From contig NZ_MPHK01000009.1 in NCBI RefSeq assembly GCF_001957135.1, positions 147,776 to 193,960 of the forward strand: DNA of 46,185 nt. The letters run 5' to 3'. The notes beneath the pieces are model-generated. The model was given only the letters and a program-made list of their open reading frames with translations, had not been told where the DNA came from and did no database searches. Both the position numbers and the translations under genes were made by a program. Positions 1 through 8,107 of this stretch are shown here, piece by piece. Source of the DNA: Shewanella sp. UCD-KL21. GTDB taxonomy: Bacteria; Pseudomonadota; Gammaproteobacteria; Enterobacterales; Shewanellaceae. Every line of letters begins with the position of its first letter. The stretch's first letter is position 1.

Positions 1-3
1 CGC

Positions 4-218
4 AAAAAAATGGCAACCCAATGGGTTGCCAGAAGTATTACTTTGTAGGTTTTGCTAATAATGCGCTAGCGTATTAACAATGCCCTAAATGGGGGATGAT
101 GATGAACAATGAAAACCGGGTAAAACATAATTCGGTTAGCGATAATGCCATCGGATATTCAGTCACCGTGATGAAGAGTTGGTGAACATCGGCTTAAAGC
201 ACATTACCTCGTTGCTAC
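4..218 (-). ncRNA. Candidate sigma-E-dependent sRNA, copy 1 (about 215 nt)
   Basis: No clear reading frame on the minus strand. The transcript would start about 7 nt after a sigma-E-like promoter (225-251) and end in an intrinsic terminator: stem GGCAACCC (12-19) with GGGTTGCC (23-30), followed on the minus strand by seven T (4-10). Inside lies TCATCATCATCCCCC (minus strand of 91-105), the antisense of GGGGGATGATGATGA, so it could pair with a ribosome binding site plus AUG. A near-palindrome around GCGCTAGCG lies between this element and the terminator. Copies 2 and 3 repeat the same order of elements. Known sigma-E sRNAs such as E. coli MicA (which, as I recall, carries UCAUCAUCCC) repress outer membrane protein mRNAs; the same role here is inference. 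The exact 5' end is estimated. Confidence 0.66.
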
Positions 219-224
219 AGTTAC

Positions 225-251
225 TCAGAGTGGCCCATTTCAAAAAAGTTC
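225..251 (-). promoter_or_regulatory. Sigma-E-like promoter of sRNA copy 1
   Basis: On the minus strand: -35 GAACTT (246-251), 16-bp spacer (230-245), -10 TCTGA (225-229). This matches the RpoE consensus GGAACTT-N15/16-GTCTAA. The same arrangement with the same spacer occurs at the other two copies. Confidence 0.68.
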
Positions 252-410
252 ATTACCGCGGTAAATTATTTTAACTTTTTTGGGCTAGCTGGTTTGATTG
301 CATTTAATGACTTCAATTTGGCTTTAAATCCGCTGTTAAATCAGCAGTTTGAATCGGCATCTTGTTCCAGTATTTTATCATCGCTCTAATGAAAGAAATA
401 AATTCGGCGC

Positions 411-619
411 AAAAAAATGGCAACCCAATGGGTTGCCAGAAGTATTTCTATGGGGGTCACTGTTAACGGTGCGCTAGCGTGTTAGCAATGTCCCAATTGG
501 GAGTGATGATGAAAAAGTGTTACCTAATTCGAGTAGCGAAATAATTGGGGAGATTAAATCTATAAAAGCCCAGTATCGAAATAACCTTGATGAGGGGTTA
601 GCCCATTACTGACTAGCTA
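411..619 (-). ncRNA. Candidate sigma-E-dependent sRNA, copy 2 (about 209 nt)
   Basis: Second tandem copy. The terminator is identical to that of copy 1: GGCAACCC (419-426), loop AAT, GGGTTGCC (430-437), then seven T on the minus strand (411-417). The antisense-of-RBS element is TCATCATCACTCCC (minus strand of 499-512). It is nearly the same length as copy 1 and aligns with it along its length: both have a second TCATCA motif in the 5' part, a CGCTA..CGAATTA block before the seed and an ACGCTAGCGC block after it. The two have diverged clearly between these blocks, which is what selection on seed, terminator and promoter would leave. The 5' end is estimated from the promoter at 626-652. Confidence 0.66.
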
Positions 620-625
620 CATTAC

Positions 626-652
626 TAAGAGAGCCTAAGCTGCAAAAGGTTC
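626..652 (-). promoter_or_regulatory. Sigma-E-like promoter of sRNA copy 2
   Basis: On the minus strand: -35 GAACCT (647-652), 16-bp spacer (631-646), -10 TCTTA (626-630). One base from the -35 of copy 1, with the same spacing. Confidence 0.62.
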
Positions 653-835
653 AATAAAATTTATTATTTTTTAATTATTTCGAATAATTGAAAGTGATAC
701 ATTTTTATGTGGCTGTTTTTTGTAAGGTTTTTATAAGATCCTTTATTGATCGTTTATGGCGAACATCATCGGATTAAAGGGGCTGCTTTACAAAATTTGC
801 TTTAGCAAACCAGTCTCATCAAAAATTAGCCCCAT

Positions 836-933
836 AAAAAAAGGCAATCAAACGATTGCCTATTGATCCACTTTGAGATCAAAGGGACCGCGCTAGAAGT
901 CCCAGGGAGATGATGAAAGTGAAAACACTGTCT
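836..933 (-). ncRNA. Candidate sigma-E-dependent sRNA, copy 3 (short form, about 98 nt)
   Basis: Shortened third copy: about 100 nt between promoter and seed are missing compared with copies 1 and 2. Minus-strand order: start near 933, seed TCATCATCTCCC (905-916), a hairpin GGGAC..GTCCC around CTAGCGCG, a small CTTTGA/TCAAAG hairpin, then terminator stem AGGCAATC (854-861) / GATTGCCT (842-849) followed by seven T. This terminator differs in sequence from that of copies 1 and 2 but has the same position and length. At about 98 nt with a 5'-proximal seed, this copy looks most like a classical Hfq-binding sigma-E sRNA. Confidence 0.68.
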
Positions 934-939
934 ATATAC

Positions 940-966
940 TAAGAGCATCTCAAAGTGGAATAGTTC
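940..966 (-). promoter_or_regulatory. Sigma-E-like promoter of sRNA copy 3
   Basis: On the minus strand: -35 GAACTA (961-966), 16-bp spacer (945-960), -10 TCTTA (940-944). Its spacer contains CCACTTTGAGAT (947-958), whose reverse complement recurs inside the sRNA (868-879). Confidence 0.62.
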
Positions 967-1068
967 AAAAAAACATCAATAATTTTTAATTTTTTTATCA
1001 ATAAATTTTTTATGTAATTAAATCAGATAATTAAAAGTAATTAAATTATCGATTAAATGCGCTAACGC

Positions 1069-1557
1069 TTACTTTTTCAGTAGATACTCAATTTGTTCTA
1101 CTAAATTTTCAGGTTTCATGGTTGGTGCATAACGCTTTAGCACCTTACCTTCTTTGTCTATTAAGAATTTAGTGAAGTTCCACTTAATTGACTCACTGCC
1201 CAGCAACCCTTTGGCTGAAGACTTAAGAAACTTATAGATAGGAGCGGCATTGGCGCCATTAACGTCCACTTTACTAAATAACGGAAAACTAACCCCGAAA
1301 TTCAGTTCACAAAATTTGCTAATGGTAGCCTCGTCACCTTTTTCTTGGGAGCCAAACTGGTTACATGGAAAACCTAAAATCACTAAACCTTGCTCTTTAT
1401 ATAACTGATACAGGTGCTCAAGGGGTTTATATTGATGGGTAAAACCACATTCACTGGCAGTGTTAACAACCAATACCACATGATCTTTAAATTGATCCAT
1501 GGATACCGTGTTACCTTGAATGTCTACTGCGCTTTGCTGATAAAATGTTTGGCTCAT
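1069..1557 (-). CDS. gpx: Glutathione peroxidase, cysteine type
   Basis: Reduces hydrogen peroxide and organic hydroperoxides; bacterial cysteine-type members mostly use thioredoxin rather than glutathione. The 162-residue protein has a complete thioredoxin-like GPx fold with the three signature blocks: NTASECGF with the peroxidatic Cys near residue 37, FPCNQFGSQE carrying the catalytic Gln and a probable resolving Cys, and WNFTKFLI with the catalytic Trp. There is no signal peptide, so it is cytoplasmic. The start chosen is ATG at 1557, preceded by AGGAG at 6 nt; a TTG two codons upstream lies too close to that site. It is transcribed towards the tandem sRNA loci; no terminator is obvious between them apart from those of the sRNAs. 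Confidence 0.93.
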   Translation of the reverse strand: MSQTFYQQSAVDIQGNTVSMDQFKDHVVLVVNTASECGFTHQYKPLEHLYQLYKEQGLVILGFPCNQFGSQEKGDEATISKFCELNFGVSFPLFSKVDVNGANAAPIYKFLKSSAKGLLGSESIKWNFTKFLIDKEGKVLKRYAPTMKPENLVEQIEYLLKK

Positions 1558-1563
1558 GGTCAA

Positions 1564-1885
1564 CTCCTAAAACGATAATAATACTTATAAGTTTTATCAT
1601 AACCGCAAATTAAGTTGTGCGCAATTTAATTTGCAGTTTTATAAATACGTAGGCTGATTTGGGCTTGCCATCAACGACAGTAGTTCATTTTACCCATTAC
1701 GTTTTACTCAACCGCGACTTGATATATTAACTTACAGGTATTGCTAGTTCTTATTCATTGTAACTGGGGTGTGGTTTAATTGTGTGTTAATCCGCCTAGG
1801 CGCCTGTATTAGGGCGTTTTATAAAGACTAAATTAATTAGCTCAGTATAATCTTGCCCAATAAGCACTTAGGTTTGAGGTTATAA
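1564..1885. other. Divergent intergenic region, gpx / yfaZ-like gene
   Basis: AT-rich region between divergent genes, so it must hold both promoters. TATAAT at 1846-1851 is a plausible -10 for the downstream gene, but no convincing -35 is seen. No repeat, RNA or further reading frame is recognised. Confidence 0.4.
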
Positions 1886-2422
1886 ATGAATAAAAAAATG
1901 ATGGCTGTGATTGCAGCGAGTATATTTTGCGTCAATGTTAATGCCACTGAGTTTTCTTTAGGGCTGAGTGAGCACGTGGTGTCTACAGACATTAAGACCA
2001 ATATTAATCCTAACGTTAATCTTGAAGCCGCTTATGTGTATTCAGATAAGAAAGGTAACTTGGCGCAGTTTGCCATGCATATGACCCATCAAACTGGCCC
2101 GCATTCAATTGAAATTGGCCCTAAGCTATCCAGTGTTTGGTTTGATAATAGCCCAAATGGCAGTGTTGTTGCTGTAGGCGGGCATTATGGTTATGCGCTT
2201 GGCAATAAAGTCTCACTGCATGCAGATGCTTATTATGCTCCGTCAGTATTATCATTTTCAGATGTTGATGGTTACACTGAATTTGGCGGCAAAGTGCAGT
2301 ATGACTTTAACCCAAATATGGCGCTGTTCATTGGCTATAGAAATATCACTTTTAAGTATGATGGTCGCTCAGACAGTGCTTTTGAAGATGGCTTTTATAT
2401 TGGTGGTACTTCACGCTTCTAA
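1886..2422 (+). CDS. YfaZ-like small outer membrane beta-barrel protein
   Basis: A 178-residue protein with a Sec signal peptide of about 20 residues (MNKKMMAVIAASIFCVNVNA, cut before TEFSLGL). The rest is alternating polar and hydrophobic residues typical of short transmembrane beta strands, and it ends in a terminal aromatic (GGTSRF), the usual signal for outer membrane assembly. Overall pattern and length fit the YfaZ family of unknown function. TGAGGT 6-7 nt upstream of the ATG supports the start. It is a monocistronic gene divergent from gpx. The assignment to YfaZ is from pattern recognition; the outer membrane location is better supported than the family name. Confidence 0.72.
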   Translation: MNKKMMAVIAASIFCVNVNATEFSLGLSEHVVSTDIKTNINPNVNLEAAYVYSDKKGNLAQFAMHMTHQTGPHSIEIGPKLSSVWFDNSPNGSVVAVGGHYGYALGNKVSLHADAYYAPSVLSFSDVDGYTEFGGKVQYDFNPNMALFIGYRNITFKYDGRSDSAFEDGFYIGGTSRF

Positions 2423-2453
2423 ATGCGTCTTTAGCGTTAAAGTCTGCAGACAA

Positions 2454-2486
2454 TTAACAGCAAGTTGCCCCGTAATTTGCTGTTAA
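2454..2486. terminator. Stem-loop after the YfaZ-like gene
   Basis: Perfect 10-bp stem TTAACAGCAA / TTGCTGTTAA around a 13-nt loop, 31 nt after the stop codon. It has no T tract, so it may be a weak or Rho-assisted terminator, or an mRNA-stabilising 3' hairpin. Confidence 0.4.
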
Positions 2487-2569
2487 GGCTTTGCCATAGT
2501 GGTTTATGTGGCTGGGTATCTCGCTCAATACATTTGCCACTAACTGAGCGCTATGGTCTTCATTATTTC

Positions 2570-2601
2570 AAGCTTACTAATTCATAAGCTTACTAATTCA
2601 T
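2570..2601. repeat. Two tandem copies of a 16-bp unit
   Basis: AAGCTTACTAATTCAT occurs twice back to back (2570-2585, 2586-2601). It is non-coding; probably replication slippage. Confidence 0.8.
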
Positions 2602-2656
2602 TAGCTCACTCAAAAGTTTCCACTCCCTCAACAATTTTCACTTGCAAACGATCTTA

Positions 2657-2701
2657 GTTATAAAACGAGTTATAAAGCGAGTTATAAAACGAGTTATAAA
2701 A
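2657..2701. repeat. 12-bp tandem repeat, 3.75 copies
   Basis: GTTATAAAACGA, GTTATAAAGCGA, GTTATAAAACGA and a partial GTTATAAAA lie head to tail. There are no spacers, so it is not CRISPR. It lies between the convergent YfaZ-like and patatin genes and could vary in copy number. Confidence 0.85.
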
Positions 2702-2758
2702 GTTCACGGTCGCTAATGGAGTCACCCATACCATTAATAAATGGCTCTCATCGCTTAT

Positions 2759-3886
2759 TTAGCTTTCCAGTTCAAAAAAGGTTTTGATAGTGTCAATTTG
2801 GTTCATGGCGTCTTTGTAACCGAGATCGATTAAGGCACTGGTATAGGATTTTTCAAATAATAAGTATGACGCGATACTTGAGTCTGATTGGCGATTAATA
2901 CCAATAAATTTCAGTAGTATTCTGATGGCGAGAGGTAAGTCTTGAAAGTAGCGCGCGGCAATAACGCTTAAATCTTCACTGGGCTTAATGACTAAGGTGT
3001 CAATTTTACGCAAATGAACCAGTTTGGCATCAGCGGGTGGAATAAGGTCTAAGGTGCTGTTTATTCGCTCTAATCGTTCTAAATCACTGTTTAAAGTGTC
3101 TGAGAAAATGGTATCGAGTAAATGACCCGCAATGGTTGCCGTTTTAGGGTGAGCATCGATATCACTGTGTCTTTGCTTGTGAGGGCTATCTAGATTGATC
3201 ACCATAATTTTACTGGCGCCTAGATGTATCGGGCTGGATAACGGCGATAGTTGGTGTACTGAGCCATCACCAAAATAGGCTTGTTTTAATTTTACCGATG
3301 GAAAAACCAACGGGATAGCTGAGGTCGCCATCAAATGATCTGTGGTTAATGTAGTGCGGCGACCATGTCTTCTTGCCCGTTGCCAATCGTTAATACTATG
3401 GCTAGCTTGATAGAAACTGTAAGAATATGAGTCATTGTAACTTGATGCATCCAAGCTGATGGCCTTTAACGCGCCGCTACCAATATTGCGTTCAATACGC
3501 TGAAAATCAATTAATTGGTTGAGTAGTCTACGTAATGGTTGGTTGTCCAGTAAGCTACCGGCTTCAGTATTAACGGTATCACTTTGCAACCCTTTTAAAG
3601 CCATTTTAGATAAGTGTTTAAATACATTCCAAAACGATGAGCTGTAGACTTTATGGGTTTCAAAGTGTCGCCAAACCCAATCAAGTTTGCGAACGCCTAA
3701 ATGAAAACAAGAGGCATGGGTAGCTAATGACGTTGCGTTAATTGCACCTGCTGAGCTACCACTTAGAATATCAAACGGAATATGATGATTACGCGGATAA
3801 AGCTGAACTAGCGCTTTTAACACGCCAATTTGATACGCAGCCCGTGCGCCACCACCACCTAATACCAGTGCAATTGATTCTGACAA
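2759..3886 (-). CDS. Patatin-like phospholipase (TTG start)
   Basis: Acyl hydrolase of the patatin/RssA type with a Ser-Asp dyad. The N-terminus LVLGGGGARAAYQIG gives the oxyanion-hole glycine loop, GSSAGA is the GxSxG nucleophile elbow (Ser near residue 46), and GDGS carries the catalytic Asp. The 375-residue length suits a single-domain patatin with a C-terminal extension; there is no signal peptide. An in-frame ATG at 4006 would add 40 residues that are Tyr/Cys-rich and unlike patatin N-termini. The TTG at 3886 has AGGAG 7 nt upstream and places the glycine loop at the expected distance, so TTG is preferred. It follows the proS terminator, so it is probably transcribed on its own. Substrate unknown. 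Confidence 0.85.
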   Translation of the reverse strand: MSESIALVLGGGGARAAYQIGVLKALVQLYPRNHHIPFDILSGSSAGAINATSLATHASCFHLGVRKLDWVWRHFETHKVYSSSFWNVFKHLSKMALKGLQSDTVNTEAGSLLDNQPLRRLLNQLIDFQRIERNIGSGALKAISLDASSYNDSYSYSFYQASHSINDWQRARRHGRRTTLTTDHLMATSAIPLVFPSVKLKQAYFGDGSVHQLSPLSSPIHLGASKIMVINLDSPHKQRHSDIDAHPKTATIAGHLLDTIFSDTLNSDLERLERINSTLDLIPPADAKLVHLRKIDTLVIKPSEDLSVIAARYFQDLPLAIRILLKFIGINRQSDSSIASYLLFEKSYTSALIDLGYKDAMNQIDTIKTFFELES

Positions 3887-4002
3887 CGATGCTCTCCTGT
3901 GAGTTTGATAAGCTGATGATATCAGTATGTATAACAATAACTGGTTATACCAATCAAAATAGCATAATCGACAGTAGTTACATGTAAAAGATGAAATGAA
4001 AA

Positions 4003-4032
4003 CCAAAAAAAACGCACCTTAAAAGGTGCGTT
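4003..4032 (-). terminator. proS intrinsic terminator
   Basis: On the minus strand: AACGCACCTT, 2-nt loop, AAGGTGCGTT, then an eight-base T run. It lies 29 nt past the proS stop. Confidence 0.88.
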
Positions 4033-4060
4033 GTTTACGGCATAGTTTTAAAGCGAATGA

Positions 4061-5776
4061 TTAGCCTTTAATTGCTGACTTAATAAAGTCGACAATCTGA
4101 TCAAACGGGATATCTTGTTTTTCACCGGTGCGGCGGTTTTTATATTCAAACACGCCAGCATCGATATTACGATCGCCAATAACAATTACATGAGGCAAGC
4201 CAATTAGCTCCATGTCATTGAACATCACGCCTGGGCGCTCTTTACGGTCATCTAATAAAATTTCGATGCCTTGGGCACTTAAGTCTGCGTAAAGCTGCTC
4301 AGCCATGTCTTTTACGCGATGAGACTTATGCATGTTCATCGGTAAAATACCCACAGTGAACGGCGCTAGTGATTCAGGTAACTTCATACCACGGTCATCA
4401 TGGTTTTGCTCGATTGCAGCGGCAACGATACGGCTCACACCTGCGCCATAACAACCCATTTGCATCACTTTTGACTTACCGTTTTCATCGAGTACGGTTG
4501 CGCCCATTGCTTCTGAGTAGTTAGTACCAAGTTGGAAGATATGACCGACTTCAATACCACGTGCAAACGCATAAACACCTTTACCATCTGGGCTTGCTTC
4601 ACCTTCAACCACGTTACGAATATCCATCGCTTGTGCCATTGGTAAATCGCGTTCCCAGTTGATGCCAAAGTAATGCTTACCTTCTTGGTTAGCGCCAGCT
4701 GCAAAGTCGCTCATTAGCGCGACGTCACGGTCAATGATAATAGGCATATCAAGGCCTACAGGGCCGATTGAACCAGGACCTGCGCCTACAGCGGCAACCA
4801 TTTCAGCATCAGTGGCAAACTCAAGTGGTGAGGCCACGAGCTCATGCTTCTCAGCTTTTAATTCGTTTAACTCATGATCGCCACGAACAACTAATGCTAC
4901 CAATGGTGCATCTTCAGTTGCGCCTTTAACAATCAAGGTTTTAACTGTGTTAGTGATTTCAAGTTCAAACTGCTCAACTAATTCAGCAATGGTTTTAGCA
5001 TTCGGCGTATCAACGACAGTCATTTCCTGTGTTGGTGCGGCTAGTGTGCCAGTTGGCGCTGCAGTTTCTGCTTTTTCAATGTTAGCGGCATAATCACTTT
5101 CAGTTGAATATGCGATCAAGTCTTCACCACTGTTAGCAAGAACATGGAACTCATGTGAGGTACTACCACCAATTGAACCCGTGTCAGCAATAACCGGACG
5201 GAAAGCAAGCCCCATACGATTAAAGATGTTGCAGTATGCTTGATGCATGTCTGCATAAGTCTTATCCATGCACTCTTGGGTTAAATGGAAAGAATAGGCA
5301 TCTTTCATCAAGAATTCGCGTGCACGCATCACGCCAAAACGAGGGCGGACTTCATCACGGAATTTTGTTTGTACTTGATATAATGTCAGTGGCAATTGCT
5401 TATAAGAGCTCACTTCTTTACGGACTAAATCAGTAATCACTTCTTCATGGGTTGGGCCTAAAACGAAGTCGCGGTTATGACGGTCTTGGAAGCGGAGCAA
5501 TTCAGGACCAAATTTTTCCCAACGTCCTGTTTCAACCCAAAGATCGGCCGGCTGTACTAGGGGCATCAAAATTTCAATAGAACCGACTTTGTTCATTTCT
5601 TCACGAACAATGGCTTCGACTTTACGTAATACACGTAAGCCACTCGGTAACCATGAATAAAGGCCTGATGCATTGCGGCGGATAAAGCCGGCACGTAACA
5701 TCAATTGATGGCTGATGACTTCTGCATTTGCAGGTGTTTCTTTTTGTGTTGAAAGCAGGTACTTGCTAACTCGCAT
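4061..5776 (-). CDS. proS: Prolyl-tRNA synthetase
   Basis: Charges tRNA-Pro with proline; cytosolic homodimer. The 571-residue protein is almost the length of the E. coli enzyme and has the bacterial architecture: class II catalytic core with motifs around GLYSWLPSG and [10 protein letters not shown], an inserted editing domain (about residues 220-400) that hydrolyses Ala-tRNA-Pro, the motif 3 region ([18 protein letters not shown]) and a C-terminal anticodon-binding domain. The ATG at 5776 gives the typical start [16 protein letters not shown]; a frame opening 21 codons upstream has no family support. The proS, trmO, rcsF order matches E. coli. Confidence 0.97.
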   Translation of the reverse strand: MRVSKYLLSTQKETPANAEVISHQLMLRAGFIRRNASGLYSWLPSGLRVLRKVEAIVREEMNKVGSIEILMPLVQPADLWVETGRWEKFGPELLRFQDRHNRDFVLGPTHEEVITDLVRKEVSSYKQLPLTLYQVQTKFRDEVRPRFGVMRAREFLMKDAYSFHLTQECMDKTYADMHQAYCNIFNRMGLAFRPVIADTGSIGGSTSHEFHVLANSGEDLIAYSTESDYAANIEKAETAAPTGTLAAPTQEMTVVDTPNAKTIAELVEQFELEITNTVKTLIVKGATEDAPLVALVVRGDHELNELKAEKHELVASPLEFATDAEMVAAVGAGPGSIGPVGLDMPIIIDRDVALMSDFAAGANQEGKHYFGINWERDLPMAQAMDIRNVVEGEASPDGKGVYAFARGIEVGHIFQLGTNYSEAMGATVLDENGKSKVMQMGCYGAGVSRIVAAAIEQNHDDRGMKLPESLAPFTVGILPMNMHKSHRVKDMAEQLYADLSAQGIEILLDDRKERPGVMFNDMELIGLPHVIVIGDRNIDAGVFEYKNRRTGEKQDIPFDQIVDFIKSAIKG

Positions 5777-5914
5777 TCCCAATGTCCACTTAGTAGCTAT
5801 TAATGTGCGACATTTTATCACCTGTAACGATGAAGTCACCAGATAATTAAGCGATAGCTGACAAAGATAGCCATAGGGCTATGGCAAAATGATATGGGCG
5901 ATAAATTATAGCAA

Positions 5915-6559
5915 CTATTTATCGCGTCGATCGCCAATGATTTTGGCGGGGTTACCGGCAACAATCGCAAATTCGGGAACATCTTTGGTCACAATACTGC
6001 CCATGCCAACAATGGCTTGGTTGCCAATAGTAACCCCATCAACAATGCCAGCTTGGGCGCCAATCCATACATCTCGGCCAATGACAATGCCTTTTGATTG
6101 GCTGGGTTGTTGATAGATATCTTGCTCTACTGACATGCCATGGTTAAAAGCATAAATCGTGACGTTATTGGCGATACGGGTTTTATCACCAATGGTGATG
6201 CCGCAGCGACCGCCATCGAAAGAGCAGCCATGATTAATGGCCACTTCATTGCCTAAGGTTATCGGCCCATGTAAAAACACCTCGGCGGCAATCATGCATT
6301 GATTTCCCATAGTGATATTGCGCCCAGGCTCTGCAAATACATTGGCTTCAGGGGCGATAAAACACTGCTGACCAAACTTAATGGTTTCTAGCTGCTCAAA
6401 TTGTTGCTGAACTGCATCTTGCCAGGGTTTAGCCCAGATAAGTTGTTTGTCTTTTAAGGAAAAATACAACCACGGCATCCAAGATAAACGTTTTTTATGT
6501 TGAGTCTGATAATCAGGACTTTTACTTGTATCAGGGATGCTGTTTAAATCAGACTTCAT
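5915..6559 (-). CDS. Hexapeptide-repeat acyltransferase (maltose/galactoside acetyltransferase-like)
   Basis: The C-terminal two thirds is a left-handed beta helix of [LIV]-G-x4 repeats ([79 protein letters not shown]). It ends in the [10 protein letters not shown] signature shared by LacA/Maa-type acetyl-CoA O-acetyltransferases, and the YAFNHG His is the likely catalytic base. The ATG at 6559 lies 1 nt past the trmO stop, suggesting coupled translation; an in-frame ATG at 6595, inside trmO, would add 12 residues, and neither has a strong Shine-Dalgarno. The first 60 residues are family-atypical and Trp-rich. The acceptor substrate is unknown. Confidence 0.84.
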   Translation of the reverse strand: MKSDLNSIPDTSKSPDYQTQHKKRLSWMPWLYFSLKDKQLIWAKPWQDAVQQQFEQLETIKFGQQCFIAPEANVFAEPGRNITMGNQCMIAAEVFLHGPITLGNEVAINHGCSFDGGRCGITIGDKTRIANNVTIYAFNHGMSVEQDIYQQPSQSKGIVIGRDVWIGAQAGIVDGVTIGNQAIVGMGSIVTKDVPEFAIVAGNPAKIIGDRRDK

Positions 6560-6560
6560 A

Positions 6561-7307
6561 TTAGTTTTGACCAACGCTGGTGGGCTTAATTTCAATCACA
6601 TTAATCTGCTGCTCAGTGACGGTCCAAAAAATATCAATATCATATAAGGCCACTTGATATAATTTTGGATCTGCTTTGGCTTTTTTATAAGCAGGTCGAG
6701 GATCTTGAGCTAACACGTCAGTAATAAGTTGAATTAAATCACTGTTATTGAGCTTAGATGAGTGGGCGTCAATTTGCGTTTTTGCCAAGCTTGAAAATTG
6801 TACATCAATTAATTGTGGCGCATCTTGAGCGATGCCACCTGTCGCACTTTCTATTGAGTCAGAAAATGGAATATAAGGTTTTATATCAATAATGGGGGTG
6901 CCATCTAATAAATCCATGCCGGATATTTCAAGACAAACTTTGCCATTTTTCTGAATAACCTTATGTAATTTAACCACTGACTGGCCAATACCATTAGGTC
7001 TAAATGTAGAGCGGGTGGCAAATACGCCTAACTTTTCATTGCCACCTAATCTTGGTGGTCTGACGGTATTTTTCCAACCTTGCTCAAGATTTTCATGAAA
7101 ACAAAAAAGCAGCCATAAGTGTGAATATTGTTCAATGCCTCTAACCGCATCAAGATTATTGACTTGAGGGGCTAATTCAATAAGACCTTTAATATTGACC
7201 AACCCAGGCTGTCTTGGGATACCAAACTTTTGTTTGTAAGGGGTACGGCAATAACCAACGGCTTCTATTTGAGAGCTAAAGTTTTGCGCGCTAGGATCTG
7301 TTTTCAT
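6561..7307 (-). CDS. trmO: tRNA (N6-threonylcarbamoyl-A37) N6-methyltransferase TrmO
   Basis: Methylates t6A37 to m6t6A37 in tRNA-Thr using SAM (TsaA/YaeB family, beta-barrel fold). Family blocks are present: IGY-like opening [65 protein letters not shown] and [19 protein letters not shown]. With the ATG at 7307 the protein has 248 residues, near the E. coli 235; an upstream ATG at 7364 adds 19 residues with no family support and no ribosome binding site. It sits between rcsF and the acyltransferase and proS, the same neighbourhood as in E. coli. Confidence 0.93.
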   Translation of the reverse strand: MKTDPSAQNFSSQIEAVGYCRTPYKQKFGIPRQPGLVNIKGLIELAPQVNNLDAVRGIEQYSHLWLLFCFHENLEQGWKNTVRPPRLGGNEKLGVFATRSTFRPNGIGQSVVKLHKVIQKNGKVCLEISGMDLLDGTPIIDIKPYIPFSDSIESATGGIAQDAPQLIDVQFSSLAKTQIDAHSSKLNNSDLIQLITDVLAQDPRPAYKKAKADPKLYQVALYDIDIFWTVTEQQINVIEIKPTSVGQN

Positions 7308-7577
7308 GTCTAAGAAACCGTCAAGTATTGTTACTGATAAATTAAGAGGGTCATAATCAAGCATTGAATCGAATAAATGTTCAATGCTTTGTTAATTTAA
7401 TACTAAAGAGCCATTAGCCAATGTAAGGTTTTAAACAAAGCGGGTGTTAACATTTTTAAAACACTTCGGATAACGGCATAAATAAAATGACTTATGACAC
7501 CTAGCCTTATGGTTTAATTACTTTGATTTTTAGCCATTAATAGTCGGTAGCTCTAATACTAAATTATTAGCAAGTGT

Positions 7578-7973
7578 TTACTGCTCGGTAGCGGTTTTAA
7601 TTGCTTGGCCGACACAAATTGCTTGGCTGTAGCAGTTGTCGACTTGTTGTTCTGTTAATAGGCATTTTTTGATCATTAGCCCGTTGGCACCTAGCTCGAC
7701 CGCCTGTTTTCGCGCAGCGGTTCTCGCATCTGCAATGCTTGCAGGAACCCCATCAGCAGTTTGTTGGCATGATTCACCTTCAACTAGGCCTAACACCTCA
7801 AATGAGCCTTTAGGGCGTTGGTTTTCTTTATATAAAACCACGTTTCCAGGTTTGAAATAGTCATCAATAGCCTTAGCATCTAGGTTACTATTAAAAGTGT
7901 ATTCACTAGCACAACCAGATAATAATATTGCTGAGCTTATAGCTAAAGAAAAAACAGGACGAGAAGCGTTCAT
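7578..7973 (-). CDS. rcsF: RcsF-like outer membrane stress-sensor lipoprotein
   Basis: RcsF senses envelope damage and feeds the Rcs phosphorelay through IgaA. The 131-residue protein has a lipoprotein signal with lipobox LLSGC (Cys20) and the four cysteines of the RcsF core in the contexts GESCQQ, KKCLLT, DNCYSQ and AICVGQA, which form the two disulfides of the family. VLGLVEGESC and the PASIADARTAARKQA stretch align with E. coli RcsF. The Pro-rich linker of the E. coli protein is shorter here. The gene position next to trmO agrees with E. coli. Whether the organism has the whole Rcs phosphorelay cannot be seen in this window. Confidence 0.86.
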   Translation of the reverse strand: MNASRPVFSLAISSAILLSGCASEYTFNSNLDAKAIDDYFKPGNVVLYKENQRPKGSFEVLGLVEGESCQQTADGVPASIADARTAARKQAVELGANGLMIKKCLLTEQQVDNCYSQAICVGQAIKTATEQ

Positions 7974-8052
7974 AGTAAGGCCTAATTCAAAAGAGGTGAA
8001 TGCAGTATAGTTTACAATGCTTGCTAGCAGCAGGGAATAGAATACAGATAAG

Positions 8053-8078
8053 AAAAAAGCTTACCAAAGTAAGCTTTT
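8053..8078 (-). terminator. hns terminator
   Basis: AAAAGCTTAC / GTAAGCTTTT hairpin between rcsF and hns, followed by six T on the minus strand; it may also work in the plus direction. Confidence 0.8.
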
Positions 8079-8107
8079 CTATATGACGCATGTCAAAACA
8101 GCAAGTG

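Noticed and set aside
411..619. RyhB-like sRNA, because of GACATTGCT in copy 2
   Set aside because: Only 9 nt match, copies 1 and 3 do not keep it, and the promoter is of sigma-E type with no Fur box seen.
85..940. Plus-strand leader-peptide-like frames starting ATGATG after GGGAG at each of the three tandem loci
   Set aside because: Peptides (for example MMKVKTLSIY) are not conserved among copies, while the terminators and sigma-E-like promoters point to minus-strand transcription. The SD-AUG look is explained as the complement of an antisense seed.
2657..2701. CRISPR array
   Set aside because: Units are 12 bp, directly adjacent and have no spacers; no cas genes.
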